Shown here one piece after another: positions 16,976 to 25,027 of a DNA stretch of 47,628 nt. The translations under genes and the position numbers were made by a program. Each line of letters opens with the position of its first letter. Position 1 is the stretch's first letter. Source of the DNA: Solidesulfovibrio aerotolerans (GTDB taxonomy: Bacteria; Desulfobacterota; Desulfovibrionia; Desulfovibrionales; Desulfovibrionaceae); contig NZ_WVUD01000029.1 in NCBI RefSeq assembly GCF_009856865.1, forward strand, positions 1 through 47,628. The letters run 5' to 3'. The notes below the pieces were generated by a model. It saw only the letters and a list, made by a program, of their open reading frames with translations, did not search any database and was not told the origin of the DNA.

Positions 16976-18169
16976 CTACTCCCGCACCAGACGCAGGAGA
17001 AACGACTTGAGATACTCTGTCTCGACCATGGCCGGATGGGCCGGATGGTCCGGGCCTTGCCGGCCCTGGTCGAGAATCTGCCCCCGCCGTCCCTGGGCCG
17101 CAGCCGCCCGCAGGGCCGCCCGGCGCAGTTCGTAGGCGTCCACATGCTGGGAGCAGGAGCAGGTCAGCAGCAGCCCGTCGTCGGCCAGGACGTCCATGGC
17201 CAGCCGGCTCAGGCGCTCATAGGCCTTAAGCCCCGCTTCCAGATCCTTTTTGCGCTTGACCAGGGCCGGCGGGTCCAGGCTGACCACGTCAAAGGTGCGT
17301 CCTTCGGCGGCGCAGGCCTCCAGAAAGGCGGCTGCGTCGGCGCGCACCACGTCCACCCTGTCGGTCACGCCGTTTCGGGCTGCGTTGTCGCTGGCCATGG
17401 CACAGGCCGCGTCCGAGGAGTCCAGGCAGGTGACGGCGGTTGCCCCGGCCAGGGCCGCGCGCACGGAAAATGCGCCGGCATAGGCGAATAAATCCAGCAC
17501 CGTGCGCCCGCCCACCAACCGGCACAAGCGCGTGCGGTTTTCCCGCATGTCGTAAAACCAGCCGGTCTTTTGCCCGCCCAGGGCCGGCACGGCGAAGTGC
17601 GCCCCGTCCTCGTTTATTTCAAGGTGCTGCGGGGCTGTGCCGTGGGCCACTTCCACCAGCCGGGGCAGGCCTTCCAGGTCGCGCGAGGGGCTGTCGTTGC
17701 GCCAGATAACGGCGCTCGGGGCCAGTTCGGCCACCAGCGCTTCCAGGATCAGGTCCTTGCGGCTGTCCATGCCGGCGGTATTGAGCTGCCCGACAACAAC
17801 GTCGCCGTAGCGGTCGAGGATCAAACCCGGCACATGGTCGCCTTCGGAGAAAAGCAGCCGGTAGTGCGGCGTGGCGTAGAGGCGCTGGCGCATGGCCAGG
17901 GCTTCGCGCAGGCGCGCGCGGAAAAAATCGACGTCCAGGCGGGTGGCCGGATCATGGTCCATGATCCGGGCGCTAATCAGCGAGCCCGGGTTGACGGTGG
18001 CCACGCCCACCGGCCGGCCCCGCGAGGCGGCAACCACGGCCTCCTGGCCTGCTGTGAAGCCGGTAAGGGGCGTTTTTTTCGTATCCACCTCGTTGCTGAA
18101 CACCCACAGGTGTCCGGCGCGCAGGCGGCGTTCCTCATTGTTTTTGAGCGTCAAAATCGGTCGTTCCAT
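16976..18169 (-). CDS. rlmI: RlmI-like 23S rRNA cytosine-C5 methyltransferase
   Basis: A 397-residue protein with the RlmI layout. An N-terminal PUA-like domain (residues 1-75, GHLWVFSNEVD) is followed by a central domain with the family hallmark GDHVPGLILDRYGD. The Rossmann methyltransferase has TVLDLFAYAGAFSVRAALAGA (abbreviated core LDLFAYAGAF), acidic CLDSSD, DPPALVKRKKDL, and CSCS near the C-terminus with the usual cysteine. Expected to methylate C1962 of 23S rRNA using SAM. The start is ATG 18169, with only a weak GTGGGG upstream. It is followed by a strong terminator. Confidence 0.85.
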   Translation of the reverse strand: MERPILTLKNNEERRLRAGHLWVFSNEVDTKKTPLTGFTAGQEAVVAASRGRPVGVATVNPGSLISARIMDHDPATRLDVDFFRARLREALAMRQRLYATPHYRLLFSEGDHVPGLILDRYGDVVVGQLNTAGMDSRKDLILEALVAELAPSAVIWRNDSPSRDLEGLPRLVEVAHGTAPQHLEINEDGAHFAVPALGGQKTGWFYDMRENRTRLCRLVGGRTVLDLFAYAGAFSVRAALAGATAVTCLDSSDAACAMASDNAARNGVTDRVDVVRADAAAFLEACAAEGRTFDVVSLDPPALVKRKKDLEAGLKAYERLSRLAMDVLADDGLLLTCSCSQHVDAYELRRAALRAAAAQGRRGQILDQGRQGPDHPAHPAMVETEYLKSFLLRLVRE

Positions 18170-18226
18170 GGCCCCACGGTACGGGAGGCCGGCCCGGGTG
18201 GCAAGCCGTGGAATGCGCCCGTGAAT

Positions 18227-18322
18227 TGCACCATGGAAACGCGTGGCGGTTTATCGCCAGCACGACGTCGGCCGGGGTCGCATCCCTGCGTGAGATGCAC
18301 CGTGGAAACGCGTGGCGGTTTA
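18227..18322. repeat. Direct repeat of 27 bases, 69 bases apart
   Basis: Copies at 18227-18253 and 18296-18322 differ by one base and share the core GGAAACGCGTGGCGGTTTA. The second copy overlaps the stop codon of the PEBP-like gene; the first lies in the spacer before the RlmI-like gene. Confidence 0.8.
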
Positions 18323-18781
18323 CCCCCGCCCGTAGCGGCCAATGAGCGTGGCCGCCGCCAGGATGTGGCCCTTGGCCGCGCGCAGGATGTCCCTTTTCTC
18401 GGCTCCGGCCGCAAGCTCCAGCCGGGCGTCCAGGGCGTAGAGCGTAAAGACATAGCGGTGCACCCCGGACGGCGGGCAGGGACCGCCGTAGCCAAGGTGC
18501 CCCCAACTATTCCTGCCGGACAGGCTGCCGTCAGGATAGGCCGTCAGGGCCGGCAGCCCCTCGGGCAGCCCGGGCGTTGCCGGCGAAAGATTAAATATCA
18601 GAAAATGGTCCCAGACCCCGGACACGGCGTCGGGATCGTCGCAGACCAGAACCAAGCTGGCCGCCCCGGGCGGGATGCCGGCAAAGGTCAGCGGCGGCGA
18701 CAGGTCGGCCCCGTCGCAGGTGTGGCGGGCAGGGATGAAGCCATCGGAGGCAAAGGCCGGCGAGACGAGCGACATGGCCAT
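18320..18781 (-). CDS. YbhB/YbcL-type PEBP-like protein
   Basis: A 153-residue phosphatidylethanolamine-binding-protein fold of the bacterial YbhB/YbcL branch. It shows FIPARHTCDGADLSPPL, SLVLVCDDPDA, WDHFLIFNL (the PEBP DPD and HW-type pocket), and GYGGPCPPSGVHRYVFTLYAL. No signal peptide is evident, so it is probably cytoplasmic. GAGGAG lies six bases before ATG 18781; a second in-frame ATG follows two codons later. The biological ligand of these bacterial proteins is not known. Its 3' end carries one copy of the 27-base direct repeat. Confidence 0.88.
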   Translation of the reverse strand: MAMSLVSPAFASDGFIPARHTCDGADLSPPLTFAGIPPGAASLVLVCDDPDAVSGVWDHFLIFNLSPATPGLPEGLPALTAYPDGSLSGRNSWGHLGYGGPCPPSGVHRYVFTLYALDARLELAAGAEKRDILRAAKGHILAAATLIGRYGRG

Positions 18782-18885
18782 GGGCGCTCCTCGGCCGCGC
18801 AGGCGGCTGGCATGACGTGGCGAGATTCGTGTTGCGGCCGGGGGAGGGGGCCGCAGAAAAAAACTACGCTGTCTTACAAATGGTT

Positions 18886-18918
18886 TGCGGCCGGGCGGAA
18901 ATCAGCCGCCCGGCCGCA
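18886..18918 (-). terminator. Hairpin after the aldolase gene
   Basis: A thirteen-base perfect GC stem (TGCGGCCGGGCGG / CCGCCCGGCCGCA) with a seven-base loop, eight bases after the aldolase stop. There is no immediate T run on the minus strand (a run of seven T lies about 25 bases further on), so termination efficiency is uncertain. Confidence 0.55.
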
Positions 18919-18925
18919 GGGCCGG

Positions 18926-20203
18926 CTAATCGTCGAAATCACCCTCCGGGCCTTTGTCGTGGGACAGGGACTTGGAGCGCTCAAGGATCTGCTCCCGGGT
19001 CCACTCGGCCGGATTCTCAATGCGCCCGGCCTTGGGGCCAAGGTCGTAGGAACCGGCGGCCAGCAAGGCCTCGATGGCCAGGGGGGCGGTGCCGCCGGCA
19101 TTGAAAACGTCGGTTAAAAGCCAGGTCACGAACTCGGCCACGGCTCCGGCCATGCGATCGCGCACAGCTTTGGGCTGGGCCAGGATCTTATTTTCAAACA
19201 CGCAGTTGAGCTTCTTGTAGTCGCCGGCTTTGATGGCCTTGCCGTCGGCATAGCCCACCATCTCGGCCCACAGGGCATCGTCCAAGCCCTTGCCGGGCTG
19301 TTTGATAAACGCGCCGGCCGTATCCATGATGGCGTTGCCGTAATCGTTGACGGCCACACCCCAGGCGATCATTTGCAGCGCCGTGGCCACATTGGCTTTG
19401 GTGGTGCGGGTTTGGGCGGCGATTTCCTTGAGCTTATCCGATGCGTTACCCGAGGTGCCGTGCTGGGCCCCGGAAAGGCCGTAAGGAGCCAGGGCCTGAT
19501 GGATTTCGGCGGTCAGTCCCACCTGGATGCCCGTGGCCGAGGCCTCGATGCCGTGGGTGGTGCCGTTATTGAGCGCAATCCAGTCCGGGTGGATGCCGTT
19601 GGCATTAAGCCCCCGGATGAGGAAAAGGGCTTCATCGGGAGTGGAAAGACCGGATTTGCCCTTGATCTCGCCCACTTCCGTTTCATAGCCAGCCCAGCCC
19701 GGCACATACGGGGCCAGGGCGATGTTGGCCAGCAGGTTCTCCTCGTCAGGCAGATGGGAGGCGTCGATGGCGATGGAGGTGATGCCGGCTTCAAAAAGGG
19801 TGGGAATTTCGCTCTGGGCTTCGGCCACATCGCCGGGCTTTTTGATGCCGTAATGGTCGGCATGGATGGCCACGGGCACGGTGATGCCCAGTTCGTTCAT
19901 GGCTTGGTCGGCCTGCCGGGCGATGTTCCACAGGGTGACGTTGCAGTAGTTGGACTCAGACCGCGCGATTTCAACGATAATGGCGGCGTCGGCCTTCTGG
20001 GCGGCAAGCAGCGCCCCGCGCAGCACGGCGTTGCTGCGGGAGTTGGCAGCGATGGTCATGGCCTTGCCCTTTTTGAGCATGGCCCGGTCAATCGCTTTGC
20101 CGCTGACGATAAGCGCCCGGGAATGGGGGAAAAGGGTTTTGATGTTGGGCGGGCGGCCAACGGCCAGGGCCTGTTCAAACGCGGTCGTATCCGTCTTGGT
20201 CAT
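18926..20203 (-). CDS. fba: Class II fructose-bisphosphate aldolase
   Basis: A 425-residue zinc-dependent aldolase of the long class II type. Metal and substrate motifs are VPVAIHADHYG (zinc histidine), a later ASHLPDEEN, LNNGTTHG and GLSGAQHGTSGNA. It interconverts fructose 1,6-bisphosphate with dihydroxyacetone phosphate and glyceraldehyde 3-phosphate in glycolysis/gluconeogenesis. AAGGAGG lies six bases before the ATG. The unknown gene at 20263-20715 is 59 bases upstream on the same strand and probably in the same transcript. Confidence 0.85.
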   Translation of the reverse strand: MTKTDTTAFEQALAVGRPPNIKTLFPHSRALIVSGKAIDRAMLKKGKAMTIAANSRSNAVLRGALLAAQKADAAIIVEIARSESNYCNVTLWNIARQADQAMNELGITVPVAIHADHYGIKKPGDVAEAQSEIPTLFEAGITSIAIDASHLPDEENLLANIALAPYVPGWAGYETEVGEIKGKSGLSTPDEALFLIRGLNANGIHPDWIALNNGTTHGIEASATGIQVGLTAEIHQALAPYGLSGAQHGTSGNASDKLKEIAAQTRTTKANVATALQMIAWGVAVNDYGNAIMDTAGAFIKQPGKGLDDALWAEMVGYADGKAIKAGDYKKLNCVFENKILAQPKAVRDRMAGAVAEFVTWLLTDVFNAGGTAPLAIEALLAAGSYDLGPKAGRIENPAEWTREQILERSKSLSHDKGPEGDFDD

Positions 20204-20262
20204 GCAGTCCTCCTTGTGGTGGCGGGGCGCGTGGCCCGAATGGTTGCGACGCGGCGGCCGGA

Positions 20263-20715
20263 TCAGCCGGCGGGGTAGGCGTCTTTGATTTTGTGGCGCT
20301 CGATGATGGCAGCGGCCTGGACATCATCGGCCGTGGCCCGGATCAGGGCGGCAACGGCCGAGGCGATGCGGGCGCGCTCCACCGGAAAGGGAATGTCGGC
20401 AAGCCGCGCGCACAGGGCGTCCAGGCGGGCCAGATTGGCGTCGGCCGGGGCAGACTGGCAGCGGCCGAGAAAATCGCAGCTGACCACCGTGCCGGGCGCG
20501 GTTGCTTTGGGGCCGGGCGCTGCCACATAGACCGGGCTGCCGCACACGGTGCAGGTCATCTCACCCACAGCCGTATCGGCCACGGGAAAAGTCCAGTCCT
20601 TGGTGGTGTTGCCGCAGGCGTCGTATTTGCGGATGTGCAAAAAACGGCTCTCGGCGGCCCAGCCGAAATCGGCGTGGGTCGGGTCGGAGACGCAAAAAAG
20701 TTTGCGCGAAAGCAT
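20263..20715 (-). CDS. Unknown cytoplasmic protein upstream of fba
   Basis: A 150-residue protein starting MLSRKLFCVSDPTHADFGWA. It has a single C-x2-C knuckle (MTCTVCGS) near residue 55 and two further cysteines (SCDFLGRCQ), so it may bind a metal. The C-terminal half is helical (ARIASAVAALIRATADDVQA). The start is ATG 20715, preceded by AAAAGGAGCG; an in-frame ATG at 20757 lacks a site. Family not recognised. Its placement just before fba suggests coexpression with central metabolism, nothing more. Confidence 0.6.
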   Translation of the reverse strand: MLSRKLFCVSDPTHADFGWAAESRFLHIRKYDACGNTTKDWTFPVADTAVGEMTCTVCGSPVYVAAPGPKATAPGTVVSCDFLGRCQSAPADANLARLDALCARLADIPFPVERARIASAVAALIRATADDVQAAAIIERHKIKDAYPAG

Positions 20716-20891
20716 GGCTCGCTCCTTTTCGCCCCGAGACGGGGGGCAACCCTCCAAGGCATAGTACGGGCGGCCGAAACAAGCAACAAACCGCGCGCAT
20801 TCACCCTCCCCGAACAGGGGTTTTTCCTTTCGCGGCGGCGCGCTTTCTGGTAGCTCCAGCCTCGTTGTAATCGAAACGTTTCGGGGGAAAC

Positions 20892-21803
20892 ATGTCGGGC
20901 TACCTCTACGTCCTGGCCGCTGCCGCCTTGTGGGGACTTATCGGGCCGCTGTCCAAGCTGTCGTTTGCCGCCGGTATGGACACGGTGGAGGTGGCCTTTT
21001 GGCGCACGACCCTGGCGTGGTTCCTGTTTGCCGCCCAGGCTGTGGCCAATCGGGAGACGCACATCGACCGGCGCGATCTGCCGGCCGTGGCCGGCTTTGG
21101 CGTGGCCGGCATTGCCGGGCTGTTTGGCGCCTACGTCGTAGCGGTCCAGGCCGGCGGCGCGGCCCTGGCCTCGGTGCTGCTCTACACCGCCCCGGCCTGG
21201 GTGGCGCTCATGTCCTGGCTGTTTCTCAAGGAACCCATGGGCGGTTTCAAGGTGGCGGCGGTGGCGGCCACCATCGTCGGCGTGGCCGGGGTGAGTCTTG
21301 GGCCGGGTGACGGCGGCACGAGCGTGGACGGCCGGGCCATTGCCTACGGCCTGCTCTCGGGGATCACCTACGCCCTGTATTATATCTTCGGGAAATACTA
21401 TCTGGGCCGCTACAAAACGCCCACTCTGTTTCTCTATGCCCTGCCAGTGGGGTCGTTGACCTTATTGCCCTTTACCACCTTCACCACGCCGACCTGGGCC
21501 GGGGCCGTGCCGTGTCTGGTGCTGGCCGTGTGTTCCACCTACGGGGCCTATTCGCTGTATTACGCCGGCTTAAAGCGCCTGGAAGCCACCCGGGCAGCGG
21601 TAACGGCCACCTTTGAACCGGTGATGGCCGCGCTGCTCGCCTTTGCCATGTTCGGGGAGCACTTTAGCGTGGTTGGCTATCTCGGTTCCGGGCTTATCAT
21701 CACCTCGGTGCTGTTAACCATCTGGGACGGGGCCAGGGAGCGGCTGCGCGCCCCCCTGCCGTCGCCGGCACCGGTGGTCGCGCCCGGCAGGCGGGAGGAC
21801 TAA
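20892..21803 (+). CDS. EamA/DMT-family transporter
   Basis: A 303-residue inner-membrane protein with ten predicted helices arranged as two EamA repeats (about residues 5-135 and 150-285). The typical start is ALWGLIGPLSKLSF, and each repeat ends in the family signature (VLLYTAPAWVALMSWLFLKEP; AVTATFEPVMAALLAFAMFGE, both abbreviated). It would export or import a small metabolite; substrate cannot be read from the sequence. CGGGGG lies five bases before the ATG. The small gene at 21878 follows on the same strand. Confidence 0.88.
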   Translation: MSGYLYVLAAAALWGLIGPLSKLSFAAGMDTVEVAFWRTTLAWFLFAAQAVANRETHIDRRDLPAVAGFGVAGIAGLFGAYVVAVQAGGAALASVLLYTAPAWVALMSWLFLKEPMGGFKVAAVAATIVGVAGVSLGPGDGGTSVDGRAIAYGLLSGITYALYYIFGKYYLGRYKTPTLFLYALPVGSLTLLPFTTFTTPTWAGAVPCLVLAVCSTYGAYSLYYAGLKRLEATRAAVTATFEPVMAALLAFAMFGEHFSVVGYLGSGLIITSVLLTIWDGARERLRAPLPSPAPVVAPGRRED

Positions 21804-21877
21804 AGTCGGCCCGACCCGGTACCGATAATATCGATACGGAGAACCGCGCGGCCCCAACCGGCCGGCGGCAGCACACC

Positions 21878-22198
21878 ATGAGCGCAGAAGGCACCACCTC
21901 CCCGCTGGCCGCTTCGGCCCCGACCGCCGCCGCCCCGGCGGCACCTGCTCCTGCGCCCGCTCCCCGCCCCAGTCAGCCCCATAAAGTCGAGGAAACGCCG
22001 GTCAAAAAGATCGAGCCACCGTTTCCCGAGCACAGAGTCCTTTTAAAAATTGACGAGGCCACCCAGATTACCCAGGCGCAGGTCCGCGACGCCGACACGG
22101 GCCGGGTGCTCTACGATCTGCCCGACGACCAGTGGCTGCGTCTGGCCGCCGAATTGCGGGCCTTTGCCGCCACGGCCATCGTCGATAAATCCGTCTAG
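21878..22198 (+). CDS. Small protein with Ala/Pro-rich N-terminus, FlaG-like C-terminus
   Basis: A 106-residue protein. Residues 1-45 are a low-complexity Ala/Pro tail; residues 50-100 read HRVLLKIDEATQITQAQVRD, ADTGRVLYDLPDDQWLRLAA. This follows the pattern of the FlaG family (hydrophobic strand, D-x-x-T-G-x-V, then I/L-P-x-x-x-x-L). FlaG proteins influence flagellar filament length. No flagellar gene is nearby, so the assignment is tentative. The ribosome site is weak (GGCGGC). Confidence 0.45.
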   Translation: MSAEGTTSPLAASAPTAAAPAAPAPAPAPRPSQPHKVEETPVKKIEPPFPEHRVLLKIDEATQITQAQVRDADTGRVLYDLPDDQWLRLAAELRAFAATAIVDKSV

Positions 22199-22217
22199 CC
22201 GTCCCGGCCCCGGAGGG

Positions 22218-22670
22218 TCAGATCGCGTAATCGGCCGCCGCATTCCGGCGGTTAAGGAGCTTGTCCGCGTCCACCAGGTCCTTGAGGCTGCGCGTGTCGT
22301 AGACCCGCTCAAGCGCCACCCGGGCCTCGTCCCAAAGCCCCCGGAACACGCACTGCCCCCGCAGCGGACAGTCATGATCCGGCCGCCCCCGATGGCAGTC
22401 CACCGGGCTTATGGGACCGTCCATGAACCGGATCACCGCACCCACCGTCACCTCGGCCGCCGGGCGGGCCAGATAGAAGCCACCCTCCTTGCCGCGCTGG
22501 GATTCCACGAAACCGCCCTGGCGCAACTGGTGCAGGATGACCTCCAAAAAACGCTTGGGAATGGCCTGGCTGTCGGCGATCTCCCCGGCCGGGGCCGCAC
22601 CCGAACCTTCCCGCCTGGCCAGTTCAAACAGCGCCCGCAAGGCGTACTGACACTTCTGGGTCACTGCCAT
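22218..22670 (-). CDS. Rrf2-family transcriptional regulator
   Basis: A 150-residue regulator. The winged helix runs MAVTQKCQYALRALFELA, IPKRFLEVILHQLRQGGFVES and KEGGFYLARP. The family cysteines are C-x9-C-x5-C (DCHRGRPDHDCPLRGQC), a spacing wider than IscR but suited to an iron-sulfur cluster or thiol sensing. The start is ATG 22670, with AAAGGAGG six bases upstream; the longer frame to 22754 reads into the MOSC gene. It lies 25 bases after the MOSC gene and is its likely operon partner. Confidence 0.88.
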   Translation of the reverse strand: MAVTQKCQYALRALFELARREGSGAAPAGEIADSQAIPKRFLEVILHQLRQGGFVESQRGKEGGFYLARPAAEVTVGAVIRFMDGPISPVDCHRGRPDHDCPLRGQCVFRGLWDEARVALERVYDTRSLKDLVDADKLLNRRNAAADYAI

Positions 22671-22695
22671 ATCCGCCTCCTTTCCAGGCTCGTGT

Positions 22696-23127
22696 TCACT
22701 CCACCGCCACGGCGTCGCCAGGGACCACCTCGCCGCCAACCACCACCCGGGCAAACACCCCTTCCCGGGGCATGACGCAGGTTCCGACCGCCTTTTTAAT
22801 GGCGCAGCCGGCGTCGTGGCAGGTCTTGCCGATGGCTGTCACTTCCAGCACTACCGTCGCGCCCAGGCGGATGCGCCGGCCCAGGGCTATGGGCAGGGTT
22901 TCAAGGCCCTCAACGTTAAAATTCTCGGCAAAATCCCCAGGATTGATGGTCGCCAGCTTCTGGCGCATACGGGTCAACGCATCCAGGGACAGCAGGCTGA
23001 CCTGCCGCCCTGACCCGGCATGGGCGTCCCCTTCGATGCCGTGATCGGCCGTGAGTACCACCCGGGCCACCGGCGTTTTCCGTTCGCCTTTTTTCTGGCT
23101 CACACAGACGCTATGCACAACAGCCAT
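22696..23127 (-). CDS. MOSC-domain protein
   Basis: A 143-residue stand-alone MOSC domain (MAVVHSVCVSQKKGERKTPV, GIEGDAHAG, SLLSLDALTRM, GDFAENFNVEGL, with the conserved C in GKTCHDAGCAIKKAVGTCVM). MOSC proteins bind molybdenum cofactor or carry sulfur for it; this short form is often found beside molybdopterin genes, none of which are seen here. ATG 23127 is preceded by GGAGGG. Cotranscribed with the Rrf2 regulator downstream, hinting at control by sulfur or iron-sulfur status. Confidence 0.85.
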   Translation of the reverse strand: MAVVHSVCVSQKKGERKTPVARVVLTADHGIEGDAHAGSGRQVSLLSLDALTRMRQKLATINPGDFAENFNVEGLETLPIALGRRIRLGATVVLEVTAIGKTCHDAGCAIKKAVGTCVMPREGVFARVVVGGEVVPGDAVAVE

Positions 23128-23255
23128 AGTCGTTCCCTCCGAAGCGGTTGGCGCGCCCGTCGGGCGCAAGAGCTGATAAAACCGATCAATTCAATGCGGC
23201 TCAATGCCCAAGCGTTGGCCCGCCCGTCAAGGTGCGGCGGCCAGCGCACGCCCAG

Positions 23256-23345
23256 ACCCCCTTGAACAACGTCTCCCGGTGAGGGGTCCGGGGGGATCAT
23301 CCCCCCGGCCGCCGGAGGCATCTTCCGCCTTTTCTTCTCGCGCTC
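23256..23345 (-). repeat. Extragenic GC-rich repeat, copy C (inverted)
   Basis: Read on the minus strand it has the same layout as copies A and D: GCCTCCGGCGGCC, then GGGGGGATGATCCCCCC, GGACCCCTCACCGGGAGA, then TTCAAGGGGG. It lies upstream of the MOSC gene, in the opposite orientation to copies A and D. Confidence 0.75.
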
Positions 23346-23695
23346 CCTGGCATGCAATAATCGCTGCGCTCCCCCGCAAACACGCCCGATCCGGTCCGGG
23401 ACACCGCCCGGAGGCCGGCCCTGCGCAGCGAATACCGAGCATGTTTTATTTTGCGAGCGCTCCCACCGCCGGCCGCAGCCCGCGTGCCCGGAGTCCGGCG
23501 TTGTTCCCTTTTGACCCAATTGTGCCGCGCCCTGGGGCTTTTGGAGTCACTGGCGCAGCCCTTTGCGCGCGCTCTCCCCACCGTCGGACGTTTTTTGGAG
23601 CCGCAGGCCCTGCCGCGCGACCCAGCCAGCCCCGCTGGAGCCGCCGGGGAGGGAGCGTGACCACCCCGCCTGGGTCCGTTCCGATCCGTCCCGGC
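23346..23695. other. Non-coding stretch
   Basis: 350 GC-rich bases between the repeat and the promoter of the ErcA-like gene. The open frames here are Arg/Pro-rich, differ on each strand, and have no ribosome sites. I see no gene or clear regulatory palindrome. Confidence 0.5.
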
Positions 23696-23723
23696 TTGAC
23701 CTTTTACCCGCCCGCACTATACT
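23696..23723 (+). promoter_or_regulatory. Sigma-70-like promoter for the ErcA module
   Basis: TTGACC, 16 bases, TATACT: five of six matches in each box. The leader to the ATG at 23885 would be about 155 bases. It implies that the module is transcribed by housekeeping polymerase even though its third gene is a sigma-54 activator. Confidence 0.55.
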
Positions 23724-23884
23724 CGACCAACCATATGCCTTGAAAGCGCCAGACCTCCCGCAGGGTTGCCACGCCGTCAGGCCCGTCCCAAACGGTTGGC
23801 CAGGCCGCAGGCCCCTGCCGGATCGTCGCGCCGGCAGGCGTCGCAACCGCACCGCACACCGCCCGGCACGAACCGAGGAGCTTC

Positions 23885-25027
23885 ATGCGGATCAGCAAAT
23901 TCGCCATTCCCGAAATCATTTTCGGCCGGGGAAGCATTGTCCATCTGGCTTCCTGCGCCAAACGCGTGGGCGCGCGCCGGGTGCTGCTCGTCAGCGACCA
24001 GGGGCTGGTCGCAGCCGGCTGGGTCGAGCGTATCCAGGAAATCCTGCGCGACAACGGCCTGGAATGGGTCTATTTCGACGCCGTCCATTCCAACCCCCGC
24101 GACTATGAAGTCCACGACGGGGCCGACGTCTACATGCGCGAGCGGGCCGACGTCATCATTGCCGTGGGCGGCGGCAGCCCCATGGACGCGGCCAAGGGCA
24201 TTGCCACCATCGTTGGCAATGGCGGGCGCATCAACGACTACGAAGGGGCCAACCGCATCATGCGGCCCCTGCCCCCCATGATCTTTCTGCCGACCACCGC
24301 CGGTTCGGGTTCCGATATCTCCCAATTCTGCATCATTACCGACGTGGCCCGCCAGGTCAAAATGTCCATCATCAGCCGGTCGCTGGTGCCCAACGTTTCC
24401 ATCATCGATCCGCTGGTGCTTTTGACCAAAAGCGAAGAGCTCATCATCTCCTCGGCCATCGACGCCTTTGCCCATGCCGTGGAATCCTACCTCTCGCTTC
24501 TCTCCTCGCCCTTTACCGAGCACCAGGCCTTAAAGGCCATGCGCCTTATCGCCCACAACCTGCGCCCGGCCCTGGAAGACCGCTCCATCGAGGCCCTGGA
24601 GAATCTGAGCATCGCCGCCACCTCGGCCGGCATGTCCTTTTCCAACGCCGGCCTTGGCATAGGCCATTCCCTGGCCCATTCCCTGGGCGGCATGTTCGAC
24701 GTGCTCCACGGGCTGGTCCACCCCATTTTGCTGCCGCCGGTCATGCGCTTTAATCTCCCGGCCAGCGTGGACAAGCTGGCCAACATCGGCCGCATCGTGT
24801 GCGGCCCGCGCATGTGTTCCAACGAATACATCGCCCAGGCCGGCATCGCCTGGCTGGAGCGCTTTTTCGCCGATCTGCGCGTGCCGGTGCGCCTGCGCGG
24901 CATCCTGCCTGACAGCAGTTGCCTGGAAACCATCGCCAAGGCAGCGGTCAACGACGCCTGCACGCTGACCAACCCCCGCCCGGCCAGTTGGGAATCCCTG
25001 CTCGGCGTGTGCCAGGAGGCCTGGTGA
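23885..25027 (+). CDS. ErcA-like iron-containing alcohol dehydrogenase homologue
   Basis: A 380-residue group III alcohol dehydrogenase fold. The cofactor loop is GGGSPMDAAKG (95-105). The four iron ligands are present by spacing: Asp193, His197, His261 and His275 (AIDAFAHAVES; GHSLAHSLGGMFDVLHGLVHP, abbreviated). Relatives beside a PAS histidine kinase are named ErcA after the Pseudomonas protein that takes part in regulating ethanol oxidation. The same context here (kinase gene overlapping, then a response regulator) supports that class over a simple fermentative enzyme. GAGGAG lies five bases before the ATG. The stop overlaps the kinase start (TGATG). Confidence 0.85.
   Translation: MRISKFAIPEIIFGRGSIVHLASCAKRVGARRVLLVSDQGLVAAGWVERIQEILRDNGLEWVYFDAVHSNPRDYEVHDGADVYMRERADVIIAVGGGSPMDAAKGIATIVGNGGRINDYEGANRIMRPLPPMIFLPTTAGSGSDISQFCIITDVARQVKMSIISRSLVPNVSIIDPLVLLTKSEELIISSAIDAFAHAVESYLSLLSSPFTEHQALKAMRLIAHNLRPALEDRSIEALENLSIAATSAGMSFSNAGLGIGHSLAHSLGGMFDVLHGLVHPILLPPVMRFNLPASVDKLANIGRIVCGPRMCSNEYIAQAGIAWLERFFADLRVPVRLRGILPDSSCLETIAKAAVNDACTLTNPRPASWESLLGVCQEAW

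Noticed and set aside
23204-23743. 179-codon Arg/Pro-rich frame before the ErcA-like gene
   Set aside because: It runs through an inverted extragenic repeat and a promoter, with no ribosome site or family motif.
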